A DNA stretch of 64,000 nt from Streptomyces spinosus (GCF_020400655.1 NZ_JAINRC010000023.1:62001-126000); one strand, 5' to 3'; counted from the first letter of the stretch, positions 8,440 through 19,487 are shown. Made by a program: numbers and translations. Notes: a model not told the origin generated them from the sequence alone.

Positions 8440-9039
8440 GTGGGGCTGGTCTACGGCTACGACATCTATCTGCGTCCTCGGAATGTCGCCAGGGCATTGA
8501 CCCACCTGGCCGCGCTGGCGCCACCGGCTCGTGCCGTCCCGCCGCTCGAGGTCACCCTGCCCGACGGTGAGCGGCTCGTCCTCCCGTTCACGTCCCGTTT
8601 CACGAGCGAGCCGGTCGACTGCTCCAGGCACAGCACGCTCGAGCTCGACACGTCCCTCATGTTCGACGTCGATGACGCACTGCGCCACGACGCGCAGACG
8701 AACGGCGTCGAACCCCCGGCGGACGGGCGTGTCCGGATCGGGTACATCTACGTGACGGTCCGGTTCGAGTCCCTTCTCCACCCCGGCTACACGTCGGTGG
8801 AGTGCTGGGCGGCGACGTCGCGGATGAGCCGCCTGTTCGCGCAGTCGGCCGGCATCAGGAAGGCGTTCACCGGCCTCACCGCCGACAGCGGAGGAGTGTG
8901 CTGCCTGTTCGACACCGGCGACGGCGCCCCCGAGCAAGTGTGCTGGCTCAACGGTGAACCCACCGCGGAGACGGTCTCCGGTCCCCGCTTCCCGGATCTG
9001 GCGGCACTCGTGGCGACGTGGACCGACTCCGGGAAGTGA
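8440..9039 (+). CDS. Conserved hypothetical protein
   Basis: A 199-residue soluble protein of unknown function. No signal peptide or membrane segment is visible. The sequence starts GLVYGYDIYLRP, and a patch with several Cys and His (ECWAATSRMSRLF, GVCCLFDTGDG, QVCWLNGE) suggests a compact structured domain, not a disordered one. The GTG at 8440 is supported by GAGAGGGG (8428-8435). It stands alone between divergent and convergent neighbours, so context gives no functional hint. GC3 is high like its neighbours, so it looks native. Confidence 0.75.
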   Translation: MGLVYGYDIYLRPRNVARALTHLAALAPPARAVPPLEVTLPDGERLVLPFTSRFTSEPVDCSRHSTLELDTSLMFDVDDALRHDAQTNGVEPPADGRVRIGYIYVTVRFESLLHPGYTSVECWAATSRMSRLFAQSAGIRKAFTGLTADSGGVCCLFDTGDGAPEQVCWLNGEPTAETVSGPRFPDLAALVATWTDSGK

Positions 9040-9111
9040 GCGTCGATGCACCGTCTGTGAGGACACGGTCGTGACCACAGCCGTCGCTGCCCGAGACGGC
9101 GGGGGCCGCAT

Positions 9112-10263
9112 TCACGTCCGGGCTTCCCTGCGGCCGGCGTGTCCGGCGGCATGACGCAGCGAACGCCATGCCACCACCGCCCAGGCCGCCGCGAGCAGGA
9201 GGTAGAGCACGACCGCCGTCCAGACGAGGGGCTGCGACCCGGTGCGGGCGGCCAGCACGCTCGTGCCGGTGACGCAGGCGCCCAGCGGGAAGATGAAGGA
9301 CCACCAGGTCGGCGCGAACGGAAGACCCGACCGCAACTGCCGTACCGTCAGCGACGTGGCGAGGACCAGCCACAGCATCGCGAAGCCCCACAGCCCGACT
9401 CCCCCGAGCAGCGCGAAGGCCGCCGCGCCCCGTGCGTACGGCCCGGACAACGCGCTCGGCGCCGCCGCGGCGAGGGTGCCCATCGCCGTCACCGCCTGGT
9501 CGACGGCGCCCAGACCGATCCACACCGTGGGCACCACCGCTCCCGTGGGTGCGTCGTGGTGGACCAGGCGGCTGAAGACCATCGCCAGCACCAGCAGCAC
9601 CGCCACCAGGCCGAGCCCGAGCATCGCGTAGCAGCCGAGCAGCAGTGCCAGCCGCGGCTGGCCGGCGGGTGTGTGCGGGACGAGCAGTGCGCCCGTCGCG
9701 GCGGAGACCAGCGGCGGCACCACCGGCATCAGCCAGCCGCCGAACGCCGCGTCCGGCCCGAAGCGGTGCCGGGTGACCATCACGAACAGCACCGCGCAGG
9801 CCGCGGCCAGGCCGAGGGCGGTGCCCAGTGACCACAGCACCCAGTCGACGGTCAGGGCCGTCCGCGCCCCGACCACCGGCCCGCCGAGCAGCAGCGTGCC
9901 CGAGCCCACCGTGAGCAGTGCCATCGGCGGGGCCCCGAGGAACGGCGCCAGCACCGGATCGGTGACGTGCACCCGCAACGCCCGCTGCCCGAGGTACCGG
10001 ACCGCGAGGACGACCAGCAGCACCGCAGCCCCCGCCCAGACCACCCTGGCGGCGTCACGCAGCCAGGGGGAGCTTCGCGGCAACGTCACCGCCGCGTTGG
10101 CGACGATGCCGGTGCCCATGACGGCCGCGAACCAGCTGGGGCCCAGGTGCGGACGTCGCGTCCCGCCGGCCGCCGGCAACCGGGGGCGTGCATGGGTGGC
10201 GTGCCGGGTCCCCGGCCCGCTCCGGGGCGGGAGGGACCGGGTGTCGCTGGGATGGGATGTCAC
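9112..10263 (-). CDS. TehA/SLAC1 family (TDT) transporter
   Basis: A membrane protein of about 383 residues with around ten hydrophobic segments. It begins with the family-typical WFAAVMGTGIVANAA in the first membrane helix and includes WSLGTALGLAAACAVLFV and FAPTWWSFIFPLGA, the latter typical of the C-terminal helix pair of tellurite-resistance/dicarboxylate and SLAC1 channels. Members move anions such as sulfite, tellurite-related ions, C4-dicarboxylates or nitrate/chloride. The GTG at 10263 is chosen to remove an unlikely Arg/Pro-rich extension; the frame is open to 10404 and the start is not certain. No clear operon partner is present. Confidence 0.85.
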   Translation of the reverse strand: MTSHPSDTRSLPPRSGPGTRHATHARPRLPAAGGTRRPHLGPSWFAAVMGTGIVANAAVTLPRSSPWLRDAARVVWAGAAVLLVVLAVRYLGQRALRVHVTDPVLAPFLGAPPMALLTVGSGTLLLGGPVVGARTALTVDWVLWSLGTALGLAAACAVLFVMVTRHRFGPDAAFGGWLMPVVPPLVSAATGALLVPHTPAGQPRLALLLGCYAMLGLGLVAVLLVLAMVFSRLVHHDAPTGAVVPTVWIGLGAVDQAVTAMGTLAAAAPSALSGPYARGAAAFALLGGVGLWGFAMLWLVLATSLTVRQLRSGLPFAPTWWSFIFPLGACVTGTSVLAARTGSQPLVWTAVVLYLLLAAAWAVVAWRSLRHAAGHAGRREART

Positions 10264-10431
10264 GGCGGAGAACGCTTCTTTCCTCTGATCGGGAACCACC
10301 GTCGGCAGTCGGCACACCGGCTCCCCGCCCCAACAGCGCACGGGCCGCGGCCGCAGCCGTCGGCTCGTTGGCCCCACGACGCTACGCCGGCGTCCGGCCG
10401 CCACCGCACCGCTCGGCGTGCCATGGCACCC

Positions 10432-10514
10432 TCACATCAGGACGTCCGGCCCCCGCTCCCGGCGGACACCGCGTCCACCGGCACGGCACGGCGCCGGGAA
10501 ACGTCCTGATGTGA
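10432..10514. repeat. 14-bp perfect inverted repeats flanking 55 bp
   Basis: TCACATCAGGACGT (10432-10445) is repeated in exact inverted orientation at 10501-10514, separated by 55 bases. The pair sits in the noncoding stretch between the transporter and the E1 dehydrogenase gene. It could be a looping operator pair, a very long-looped hairpin or the ends of a tiny element. Nothing else in 10264-10714 looks like a gene. Confidence 0.65.
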
Positions 10515-10714
10515 CGCCGCCCCGGCACCTTCGGACCTCGGCGCAGGCCCGGCGCCGCCGTAGCGTCGGTGGTGCCACACGGTCAGCGATGCGCGCACGC
10601 CACCGCGACGGAACGGGGGCGCACCCCCGCCGGGAGCGATGCGCGGATGACGGGGCACACACGAACGCGCCCGCCATCGGCTGTCCCGAACGAGGAAAGA
10701 AGGCGATCCACCCA

Positions 10715-13465
10715 GTGGCGTCGACATCCAGCGCCGGAGAAAGGGCGCTCCAAGGACCGGAATTCGGCCTCAACGAATGGCTCGTGGACGAGCAGTACGA
10801 GCGCTACCTGCACGATCCCGAATCGGTCGACGAGAAGTGGAGGGACTTCTTCGTCGCCCGGGCCTCCGCGACGGGCTGGCGTGAGCCTACGGGCACGCCG
10901 TCCCCGAACCGGAACGCGCGCGAGGCGGCGCTCAAGGCCGTACGCGTCAACGCGCTGATCCACGCCCACCGCGCACGCGGACACCTGGCGGCCCACACCG
11001 ACCCCCTCGCGGCCGTCGCACCGGTGGCCGCACACGCGGAGCTCGATGTCGCGGCATTCGGGCTGAGCGAGGAGGACCTGGACGAGGAGTTCGTCGTCGA
11101 CGGCTTCGCCGGGCGCGACACCATGACGCTGCGCGCCGTGCTGGACGTCCTTCGCGCTTCCTACCGCGGGACGGTGGGCGCCGAGTACATGCACATCCAG
11201 GCCGTCGAGGAGCGCCGCTGGGTGCAGGAGCGGATCGAGGCGCCCGCACCCCCGCCGGACAGGGCGGACCAGCTGCAGATCCTCTACCGGCTGGGCGCGG
11301 CGGAGGCCTTCGAGACGTTCCTGCAGACCAAGTACGTCGGCCAGAAGCGGTACTCGCTCGAAGGCGGCGAGTCGGCCATCGTGCTGCTGGACGCGCTGCT
11401 GCACCGCTGCGTCAGGCGCGGGATGCGGGAGGCGGTCATCGGGATGGCCCACCGGGGCCGGCTCAACGTCCTCGCCAACATCGTCGGCAAGTCGTACGGG
11501 AGCATCTTCCACGAGTTCGAGGACGCGGTGGACATCCTGTCGGCCCAGGGGACCGGCGACGTGAAGTACCACCTCGGGGCGGAAGGGACCTACCATGCCC
11601 CGGACGGCGGCTCGGTCGCCGTCTCCGTCGTGGCCAACCCTTCTCACCTGGAGATCGCGGGTCCGGTGGCCGAGGGGGTCGTGCGCGCCAAGCAGGACCT
11701 GGCCGACGGCGGCGGCGAGGCCTTCCCCGTCCTGCCTGTCGTCGTCCACGGCGATGCCGCGTTCGCCGGGCAGGGCGTGGTCTACGAGACGCTGAACATG
11801 TCACAGCTGCCCGGCTACCGCACCGGCGGGACGGTGCACGTCGTCATCAACAACCAGCTCGGCTTCACGACCTCGCCCGCCAGCGGCCGCTCCAGCACCT
11901 ACGCCACCGCCGTGGCGCGGACGGTCGAGGCCCCGGTCTTCCACGTCAACGCGGACGACCCCGAAGCGGTCGTCCGGATCGCACGCCTGGCCTTCGACTA
12001 CCGGCAGACGTTCCACAAGGACGTCGTCATCGACCTGATCTGCTACCGGAGGCACGGCCACAGCGAGGTCGACGACCCGTCCATCACCCAGCCGGGCATG
12101 TACGACCGCATCGACGCCACCCCTTCCGTGCGCACGCTGTACGCCCGGGCGCTGGTCGGCAGCGGGGCCATCGACGAGCGGCAGGCCGAGGGCGCCCTAC
12201 GGGACTACCGGGAGCGCCTGGAACGCGCCTTCGCCGAGACCCGGGCCCTGCCGGGAGCCGGCTTCCGCAGGCCCGCCACCCCCACGGGCTCCGGGGACGA
12301 CACCGCCGCGCGCGTGCCGACCGCGATCACGGAGGCCGCCGCCCGGCACGTCATCGCCTCTCAGACCGGGCAGCCCGCGGACTTCACCGTCCACCCGCGC
12401 GTCCTGCCGCAGCTGCGCAGGCGCACCACGATGCTGGACGCCGGAACCGTCGACTGGGCCACGGCGGAGACCCTGGCGATCGGCTCGCTGCTGATGGAGG
12501 GGGTTCCGGTGCGGCTGGCCGGTCAGGACTCCCGTCGCGGCACCTTCGGCCAGCGCCACGCGGTGCTCACCGACCGGCGAACCGGGGCGGAGCACACCCC
12601 GCTGAACGGGCTCGGCGCGGGCACGGCGGACTTCACCCCCTACGACTCGTCGCTCTCCGAGATGGCGGCGCTGGCCTTCGAGTACGGCTATTCGCTGGAG
12701 CGGCCCGACGCCCTGGTGCTGTGGGAGGCCCAGTTCGGCGACTTCGCCAACGGCGCGCAGAGCGTCGTCGACGAGTACGTCGCGTCGTCGGAACAGAAGT
12801 GGGGGGAACGCTCCGGGGTCACGCTGCTGCTGCCCCACGGCCTGGAGGGGCAGGGTCCCGACCACTCCTCGGGCAGGATCGAGCGGTTCCTCCAGCTGTG
12901 CGCGCAGGGGAACATGACCGTCGCCGTCCCGACGCTGCCCGGCAACTACTTCCACCTGCTCAGGCAGCAGGCGCTCACCGAGCGCAGGAGGCCGTTGGTG
13001 GTGTTCACCCCCAAGTCGATGCTGCGGCTGAAGGAGGCCACCTCCGGGCTGACGGACTTCACGACGGGCTCCTTCCGTCCGGTCCTGCCGGACGGAGCGG
13101 TCGACGGTGCCGGGGTCCGGCGCGTGCTGCTGTGCTCGGGGAAGGTCTTCTACGACCTCGACGCGTACCGGCGCAACGCCGGCCTGCGGGACACCGCGAT
13201 CGTCCGGCTGGAGCGCCTGTACCCGTTCCCGGACGCCGAACTGGCCGCAGAACTCGCCCGCTTCCCGAGTGACGCCGAGGTGCGGTGGGTGCAGGAGGAG
13301 GCCGGCAACCAGGGCGCGTGGTCCTTCGTGAGGCCGCACGTGGAGCGGTTGGCGGGCCGCGCCCCGGAACTGACGGGCCGACCGCCCGCCTCGGCCCCCG
13401 CGGTGGGCTCCGCCAGGCGGCACGCCGCCGAGCAGAAGGAGCTCGTGGAGGCGGCCTTCCGCTGA
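10715..13465 (+). CDS. 2-oxoglutarate dehydrogenase E1 (E2-less Kgd/OdhA paralogue)
   Basis: A 916-residue thiamine-diphosphate enzyme that decarboxylates 2-oxoglutarate. The N-terminus has the lead-in NEWLVDEQYERYLHDPES of actinobacterial Kgd/OdhA. The acyltransferase (E2) domain that normally follows in the roughly 1230-1270 residue actinobacterial enzyme is missing, and the chain passes straight to the E1 part. E1 hallmarks are GMAHRGRLNVLANI, GDVKYHLG, HGDAAFAGQGVVYETLNM and CYRRHGHSEVDDPS, ending with a transketolase-type C-terminal domain. This is the length of stand-alone SucA. The GTG at 10715 follows an AAGAAGG ribosome site. An aldehyde dehydrogenase gene lies downstream. Without a fused E2 it may pair with a separate E2 or act as a decarboxylase yielding succinic semialdehyde; this is inferred. 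Confidence 0.9.
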   Translation: MASTSSAGERALQGPEFGLNEWLVDEQYERYLHDPESVDEKWRDFFVARASATGWREPTGTPSPNRNAREAALKAVRVNALIHAHRARGHLAAHTDPLAAVAPVAAHAELDVAAFGLSEEDLDEEFVVDGFAGRDTMTLRAVLDVLRASYRGTVGAEYMHIQAVEERRWVQERIEAPAPPPDRADQLQILYRLGAAEAFETFLQTKYVGQKRYSLEGGESAIVLLDALLHRCVRRGMREAVIGMAHRGRLNVLANIVGKSYGSIFHEFEDAVDILSAQGTGDVKYHLGAEGTYHAPDGGSVAVSVVANPSHLEIAGPVAEGVVRAKQDLADGGGEAFPVLPVVVHGDAAFAGQGVVYETLNMSQLPGYRTGGTVHVVINNQLGFTTSPASGRSSTYATAVARTVEAPVFHVNADDPEAVVRIARLAFDYRQTFHKDVVIDLICYRRHGHSEVDDPSITQPGMYDRIDATPSVRTLYARALVGSGAIDERQAEGALRDYRERLERAFAETRALPGAGFRRPATPTGSGDDTAARVPTAITEAAARHVIASQTGQPADFTVHPRVLPQLRRRTTMLDAGTVDWATAETLAIGSLLMEGVPVRLAGQDSRRGTFGQRHAVLTDRRTGAEHTPLNGLGAGTADFTPYDSSLSEMAALAFEYGYSLERPDALVLWEAQFGDFANGAQSVVDEYVASSEQKWGERSGVTLLLPHGLEGQGPDHSSGRIERFLQLCAQGNMTVAVPTLPGNYFHLLRQQALTERRRPLVVFTPKSMLRLKEATSGLTDFTTGSFRPVLPDGAVDGAGVRRVLLCSGKVFYDLDAYRRNAGLRDTAIVRLERLYPFPDAELAAELARFPSDAEVRWVQEEAGNQGAWSFVRPHVERLAGRAPELTGRPPASAPAVGSARRHAAEQKELVEAAFR

Positions 13466-13871
13466 CGGATCCCGGCCTCGCCGCATGGTGTTGGGCCACC
13501 CGCCGCAGCGGCGGAGACGTACGGCGGAGGCAGTCCGGCACTCCGGCCGCCGGCGTCCGCACGAACGCGGTGGTCCTCCACGCCCCGCCACCGGCTGAGG
13601 GCCGGCGGCCCGCCCGCGCCGGCGTTCGGCACGCGAGTGATCCACCCCACGGCACTTCGGGACACGAGGCAGGCACTTCGGGCCGTACGGCTTCGGACCG
13701 CCCGCACGCGCGGATCGGAGAAGTAGCTTCGACGTCGGCAGTCCCGCTCGCCCGGGCGGCGCACGCGCATCCATGGCCGGGCCGCGACACGTCCGGCTGA
13801 CCTCAACCCCCTTTCAGTGGCTGTCCGCAGCCTGGCTGCCCGCCACCGTCACCTTTGAAGGAGTTCCGCCA
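13466..13871. other. Intergenic stretch between E1 and mmsA
   Basis: 406 bases without a gene. An 11-base direct repeat GGCACTTCGGG occurs at 13651 and 13672. The gap is long for an operon, so mmsA may have its own promoter. Confidence 0.35.
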
Positions 13872-15353
<1,482 letters not shown>

Positions 15354-15806
15354 GGTCTTTCGTTCGGATCAGGCCGGATCAGGCCGGATGGGAGAGCGGG
15401 GTCTGGTGCTGTGCGTCGCAAGGCGGAGGAGGGCGCCATGGCAACCGACGCAACGCGGCGACGCGCGGCACCAGGACGCGGCTGCCCGACTGCGGAACCT
15501 GGCCGGACACGGCGGCCCCACCCTGCTGACCGCCACCCGGGACACGGGCCGCAACCATGCCGCGGTCCTCGCCGAATGGCTCACCGACCCCGGCCCCCGC
15601 GATGAACGGGATCCAGGTGCCGAACCCCCCCCCGCGCCCCGAGGCACCGGATCCGGTGTCCGTCCGGCCGGCTACCGCGCGGGCCTGTCCGCCGCGGTGA
15701 GACCTCAAATCGACGCCGTCCGGGAGGCGGCCGTAGACCGGGGGAGGAGGAGCCGTCGAGGGGCGGTCGGACAGCCCTCGACGCCCTCCGTGCAGGGAGG
15801 CCTGGG
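15354..15806. other. Intergenic region with a possible gene remnant
   Basis: About 450 bases. The plus-strand frame around 15470-15600 reads as a plausible protein segment (DAAARLRNLAGHGGPTLLTA) but lacks a credible start or a continuous domain. This may be the remains of a small gene; not called as a CDS. A short repeat GGATCAGGCC occurs twice near 15366-15388. Confidence 0.3.
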
Positions 15807-16826
15807 CTACGACGGGTCGGTCGTGGAGGTGCGCCCGCCGGTGCCCGGGCCGGTCGTCCGGAAACTGGCCCGGAACGCGGCCGGTGTCACCCCCAGGTGA
15901 CGCACGAAGGCCCTGCGGAGCGACTCGGGCGAGCCGAAACCCGTACGCCGCGCGACCACCGCCATGGGGTCGTCACCGGTCTCCAGCATCGCCTGGGCGG
16001 CCTCCAGCCTGACCTGCTCCACGTACCGGCCCGGAGTGGTGCCGACCTCCTCGTAGAACAGGCGCGTGACGTGGCGGACACTGACGCCCGCCCTGCGGGC
16101 CATCGCCGTCAGGGAGTGGTTGCCCCCGGGGTTCTCCGCGACCGCGTCCAAGACCTCGCGGAGCATCTCCTGGCGCGGGTTCGCGACCCGGGAGCGGGCG
16201 CTGAACTGGGACTGGCCACCGGGCCGCTGCATGAAGACGACCATGTCCTTGGCGACTGCCCGGGCGACCTCCGCCCCGTAGTGCTCCTCCACGAGGGCCA
16301 GGGACAGGTCGATCCCGGCGCTGACACCGGCGGAGGTCATCATCTTCCCGTCGCGCACGAAGATGGCGTCCGGCTCGACGCGCACCGACGGGTAGCGCAG
16401 GCCCAGTTCACGCGTCTGCCGCCAGTGGGTCGCCGCTCGGCGGCCGTCCAGGAGTCCCGCCGCGGCCAGCAGGAAGGCTCCCGTGCACACCGACGCCGTG
16501 CACCGGGCCCTGCCGCTCAGTCCCCGTACGGCGTCCAGCAGCGCGTCGTCCTTGACCAGCGTCTCCCAGTCCGGACCGCCCGGGACCACCAGGACGTCGC
16601 AGGTGTCGTGCACGTCGCCGGCCGACAGGTCGGCGGCGAGACGCGTCCCGGCGGCGGTGACCACGTCCGCGCCGTCCTCGGAGACGACCTGGACCCGGTA
16701 CTGCCCACCCCAGTCGTTCGCGGATGTGAAGACCTCGATGGGGCCCGTCACGTCGAGCAGCCGTACCCCCGGGAAGACGAACACCTTCACCGTGAGCGGA
16801 CCCGCTCCGGGTTGCTTGTGGTACAT
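15807..16826 (-). CDS. GlxA-type DJ-1/PfpI-AraC transcriptional regulator
   Basis: A 339-residue regulator with an N-terminal class-I glutamine-amidotransferase-like (DJ-1/PfpI) domain (about 15-190), including VPGGPDWETL and the nucleophile-elbow-like ASVCTGAFLLAAAGLL, followed by two AraC helix-turn-helix motifs (about 225-325) with SVRHVTRLFYEEVGTTPG and VARRTGFGSPESLRRAF. Such GlxA-family proteins usually activate catabolic or amine/aldehyde-related genes; the amidotransferase-like part acts as a sensor. The ATG at 16826 is supported by GGGAGGC just upstream. It points away from the DUF6884 gene. The target is unknown; convergent mmsA is a possible but unproven client. Confidence 0.9.
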   Translation of the reverse strand: MYHKQPGAGPLTVKVFVFPGVRLLDVTGPIEVFTSANDWGGQYRVQVVSEDGADVVTAAGTRLAADLSAGDVHDTCDVLVVPGGPDWETLVKDDALLDAVRGLSGRARCTASVCTGAFLLAAAGLLDGRRAATHWRQTRELGLRYPSVRVEPDAIFVRDGKMMTSAGVSAGIDLSLALVEEHYGAEVARAVAKDMVVFMQRPGGQSQFSARSRVANPRQEMLREVLDAVAENPGGNHSLTAMARRAGVSVRHVTRLFYEEVGTTPGRYVEQVRLEAAQAMLETGDDPMAVVARRTGFGSPESLRRAFVRHLGVTPAAFRASFRTTGPGTGGRTSTTDPS

Positions 16827-17152
16827 GGGGTGCCTCCCGGTCGTGGGATCGCTCAAGCTCGAAGGCCGGCCGGCGCAACCAGGGGACCCGGCTTGATCCT
16901 GACGGGACCGCCGCTCCGGTCTCCCACCCGTCATCGTGCGCCGACCCCGCACGCCGATGCCACGACCTGCTTGCTCCCTGGTGGTAGCTAATACCTCCCA
17001 CACAATATACGACCGGTCGCCTAAAAATCGGTGCGGGAGGGTCCGAAACGTCACGTCCGGATCCGAGGGCCACGTGTCCCTCCGTGCCGCGACGGCCGTA
17101 GCCCCGTACCGCGTTCCATTTCCCGTCACAAGCGAAGCGGAAGGGAATCTTC
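16827..17152. other. Divergent intergenic region, AT-rich promoter zone
   Basis: Between the AraC-type regulator and the DUF6884 gene. A notably AT-rich patch at about 16985-17030 (AATACCTCCCACACAATATA) probably holds the divergent promoters. Exact boxes cannot be assigned. Confidence 0.4.
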
Positions 17153-17665
17153 ATGGACTGGACGGACTACACCGACGGCTTCCGGCCGGAACTGGTCGTC
17201 GTCCCCTGCGGTGCGCGCAAGCTGGACCATCGGGCCCGCGCTGCGGACATGTACGTCGGTTCGTACCACCGCGCCTGCCGAAGGGCGGCCGAGGCGCTCC
17301 AGCCGGATCGGCTCGTGATTCTCTCCGCCTTCCACGGTCTGCTGGACCTCGGTGACGAGATCGACCCCTACGACGTCCCGCATGGGCATCCCGACGCAGT
17401 GACGGCCCCCGAGCTGCGCGAACAGGCGGAACGACTCGGCCTGAGCGCACTCGACCCCGTCGTCGTCCTCGGCGGCGCCCGGCACGTCTGTCTCGCCAAG
17501 ACCCTTTGGCCGCACGCGCACACCCCGCTGACCGGGACGCGGGGCATGGGTGAGCAAGTCGCGCGACTCACCGCGATGGCACGCGCGGCAGCCACGCAGC
17601 CCCCTGCCACGGCGAAGACCCGCGGACCACGACGCGCCGTGACAGTGCGACGCCTCGACAACTGA
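17153..17665 (+). CDS. DUF6884 domain protein
   Basis: A 170-residue cytosolic protein beginning LVVVPCGARKLD, followed by MYVGSYHRACRRAAEAL, RLVILSAFHGLLDL and a later VVVLGGARHV and HAHTPLTGTRGMG. These fit the DUF6884 family (YaaA-like fold, Cys in a VPCG motif, HGL near the middle), frequent in Streptomyces and often near DNA or nucleotide-related genes. Function is unknown. The ATG at 17153 has AAGGGA upstream. The C-terminal 25 residues are basic and low-complexity (TKTRGPRRAVTVRR-like), which may be a nucleic-acid-binding tail. It is followed by a strong hairpin terminator. Confidence 0.8.
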   Translation: MDWTDYTDGFRPELVVVPCGARKLDHRARAADMYVGSYHRACRRAAEALQPDRLVILSAFHGLLDLGDEIDPYDVPHGHPDAVTAPELREQAERLGLSALDPVVVLGGARHVCLAKTLWPHAHTPLTGTRGMGEQVARLTAMARAAATQPPATAKTRGPRRAVTVRRLDN

Positions 17666-17743
17666 CCAGGCGAACGCACACGCCCGTACGGCAGGCCCGC
17701 GGGCCGGCGCCGCACACGCACGGTCGCTCAGCGTCGGCCCGGC

Positions 17744-17791
17744 CTGCGCGGGCGCGGGTCCGGCGAAAGAGCCGGCCCCGCGCCCGCGCAG
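17744..17791. terminator. Long GC hairpin with GAAA-containing loop
   Basis: CTGCGCGGGCGCGGG (17744-17758) pairs with 17777-17791. After one mismatch, CCGGC pairs with GCCGG, closed by the loop GAAAGA (17765-17770). It sits between convergent genes and can serve both. Confidence 0.75.
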
Positions 17792-17822
17792 ATGACCGGG
17801 TGGCGTTCCCCGGTCGGTGGTG

Positions 17823-18275
17823 TCAGACCGCGCCGCGCCAGGCGCCGGTCTCGTTGCCGCCGCGGGATTCGATGAACTCCTTGAACCGCTTCAGGTCGCC
17901 GGTGGCCTGCCGCTTGACGAAGCCGAGTTTGTCGCCGACGGTCTCGGCCAGCCCCTCGGGTTCGTAGTCGAGCTGCAGCATGACCTTGGTGGTGGCCTCG
18001 TCGATGTAGTGGAAGGTGACGACGCCGGCCTGCTTGGCCTCACCGCCGACGCTGGTCCAGGCGACCCGCTCGTCGGGGATCTGCTCGGTGATCTCCGCGT
18101 CGAACTCCCGCATGACTCCGCCGATCTTCGTCACCCAGTGGGTGAGGGTGTCGCCACGCTGCTCGATACGCTCGACGCCGTCCATGAACTGCGGGAAGTC
18201 CTCGAACTGGGTCCACTGGTTGTAGGCGGCGCTCACGGGGACGTCGACCTCGATGGATTCCTCGACCTGCGACAC
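17823..18275 (-). CDS. SRPBCC (START-like) family protein
   Basis: A 150-residue START/polyketide-cyclase-like protein (SRPBCC superfamily) with the usual opening IEVDVPVSAAYNQWTQFEDF and FPQFMDGVERIEQ, and a long C-terminal helix (LKRFKEFIESRG). This fold forms a hydrophobic cavity that binds lipids or aromatic ligands. Streptomyces carry many copies, often annotated as stress-related or cyclase-like; no catalytic residues can be assigned. The GTG at 18275 has AAAGGA at good spacing. It lies upstream of, and is co-directional with, nothing closely linked, and is convergent with the DUF6884 gene. Confidence 0.88.
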   Translation of the reverse strand: MSQVEESIEVDVPVSAAYNQWTQFEDFPQFMDGVERIEQRGDTLTHWVTKIGGVMREFDAEITEQIPDERVAWTSVGGEAKQAGVVTFHYIDEATTKVMLQLDYEPEGLAETVGDKLGFVKRQATGDLKRFKEFIESRGGNETGAWRGAV

Positions 18276-18465
18276 GGGTGATCCTTTCTGGAAGGTGAAG
18301 TCAGCTGTGCTGTGACACGTTCCTTCTCAGGCGGTTCTCATGCCTGCCCGTGTGCACCCGTCTCGGCCGATCTGTGCCGACGCCCTCACGACCCGGCGCC
18401 GAACGGGCCCCTGACGTGCTCAGCCTCCGAGGCGTCCCCGAGGGGCGCCGGCGACCGGCTGACCG

Positions 18466-19035
18466 TCATGGCAGGAGCGGGGTGACGGCGCGGGCGTGCT
18501 CCCACATGCCGTGCAGTTGCTCGAGTGGCCGTTGCTGTTCGCCGTGCAGGGCGTTGAGGACCACGAGGGAGCCGGTCAGGGCCGGCACCGCCCACTGCAC
18601 GCAGGCGAGCTGGCGCCGGGCCTTGGCGGTGTCGATGGGGTGCCTGGCCGCCTTCTCGGTGTCCTCGGGGTCGGGGGAGGAGGCGAGTTCGACCTTCTTG
18701 CCCAGGACGCGGGCATAGGCGGTGGCGGCCAGTGCCGCCGCGGTGACGACCGTCTTCGCGGTGGTGGAGCCGGCCACGCCTTTCTGCGTGCACACCCGGT
18801 GGGCGTTGGCGGCGAGCAGGCCCCCGCCTCCGTACAGGTGCGCGGCGACCGCGGCCGCACTGACCGGCGTCCACTTGTTCCACCCGGCTGACGCGATGCG
18901 CGCCTGGGCGGTCTCCGTACCGCCTTCCTGCCTGGCGGCCCCGTTGAGACCGACCGCGCCCATCAGGGAGCCACCGAACCACGCGGCCAGCCCCAGATCG
19001 TGCAGGCTGCGGATGACGGTATTGCGTCCGGACAT
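18466..19035 (-). CDS. Conserved membrane protein of unknown function
   Basis: A 189-residue protein with about four hydrophobic segments: around LGLAAWFGGSLMGAVGL, the AAAVAAHLYGGGGLLAA region, TVVTAAALAATAYARV and WAVPALTGSLVVLNAL. Two charged linkers lie between them. The opening NTVIRSLHDLGLAAWFGG occurs in a Streptomyces-wide family without known function. The ATG at 19035 is preferred over an upstream ATG at 19062 because AAGGAG lies 7 bases before it. Its stop is about 190 bases from the start of the SRPBCC gene on the same strand, so they could share a transcript. Confidence 0.75.
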   Translation of the reverse strand: MSGRNTVIRSLHDLGLAAWFGGSLMGAVGLNGAARQEGGTETAQARIASAGWNKWTPVSAAAVAAHLYGGGGLLAANAHRVCTQKGVAGSTTAKTVVTAAALAATAYARVLGKKVELASSPDPEDTEKAARHPIDTAKARRQLACVQWAVPALTGSLVVLNALHGEQQRPLEQLHGMWEHARAVTPLLP

Positions 19036-19374
19036 GGCGGTGCTCCTTGCAATGCGGGACATCGGTGAGCCGATGAAAGGGCAGGTCTCCGATCACCCTC
19101 GCCCAGCCATGGGCGGCTCGCGATCGCTGATCGCCCAGTCGTGGCCGGTGAAGGTGGCCGTCGCGGCGTGGACGGCGCGAGCGGCGGCCGAGCCCTGGAT
19201 CCGCGACGCGTCGGGGCCTGCTCACGAGTGGCCGGCCGGCAGCGGCCGCTCCTGTCCGCGGCCCAGCGGACGCCGACGTGAACGCGTCGATGTGCACCCG
19301 GCTGAGGCCGTGCCGGATCAGCCGAAGCGCGGCCCGACCGGGTGATCATCCGGTCCGGCGGGATGCGCGGGAGC

Positions 19375-19487
19375 GGGTCGGCGGGTCGGCGGGTCGGCGG
19401 AACCCCCGATCACGTGCGGAGGAGGCTCATGCGGGCTCGGGTAGTGACGAGCGCGCCATGCGGGCTCGGGTCCGTCACGAGCGCGCG
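19375..19487. repeat. Short tandem repeats in a 500-bp gap
   Basis: Three exact copies of GGGTCGGC (19375-19398) are followed by two imperfect copies of a 29-30 base unit starting CATGCGGGCTCGGGT (19428-19456 and 19457-19486). They sit in the gene-free stretch 19036-19552 downstream of cardiolipin synthase. No gene is seen there. Confidence 0.6.
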
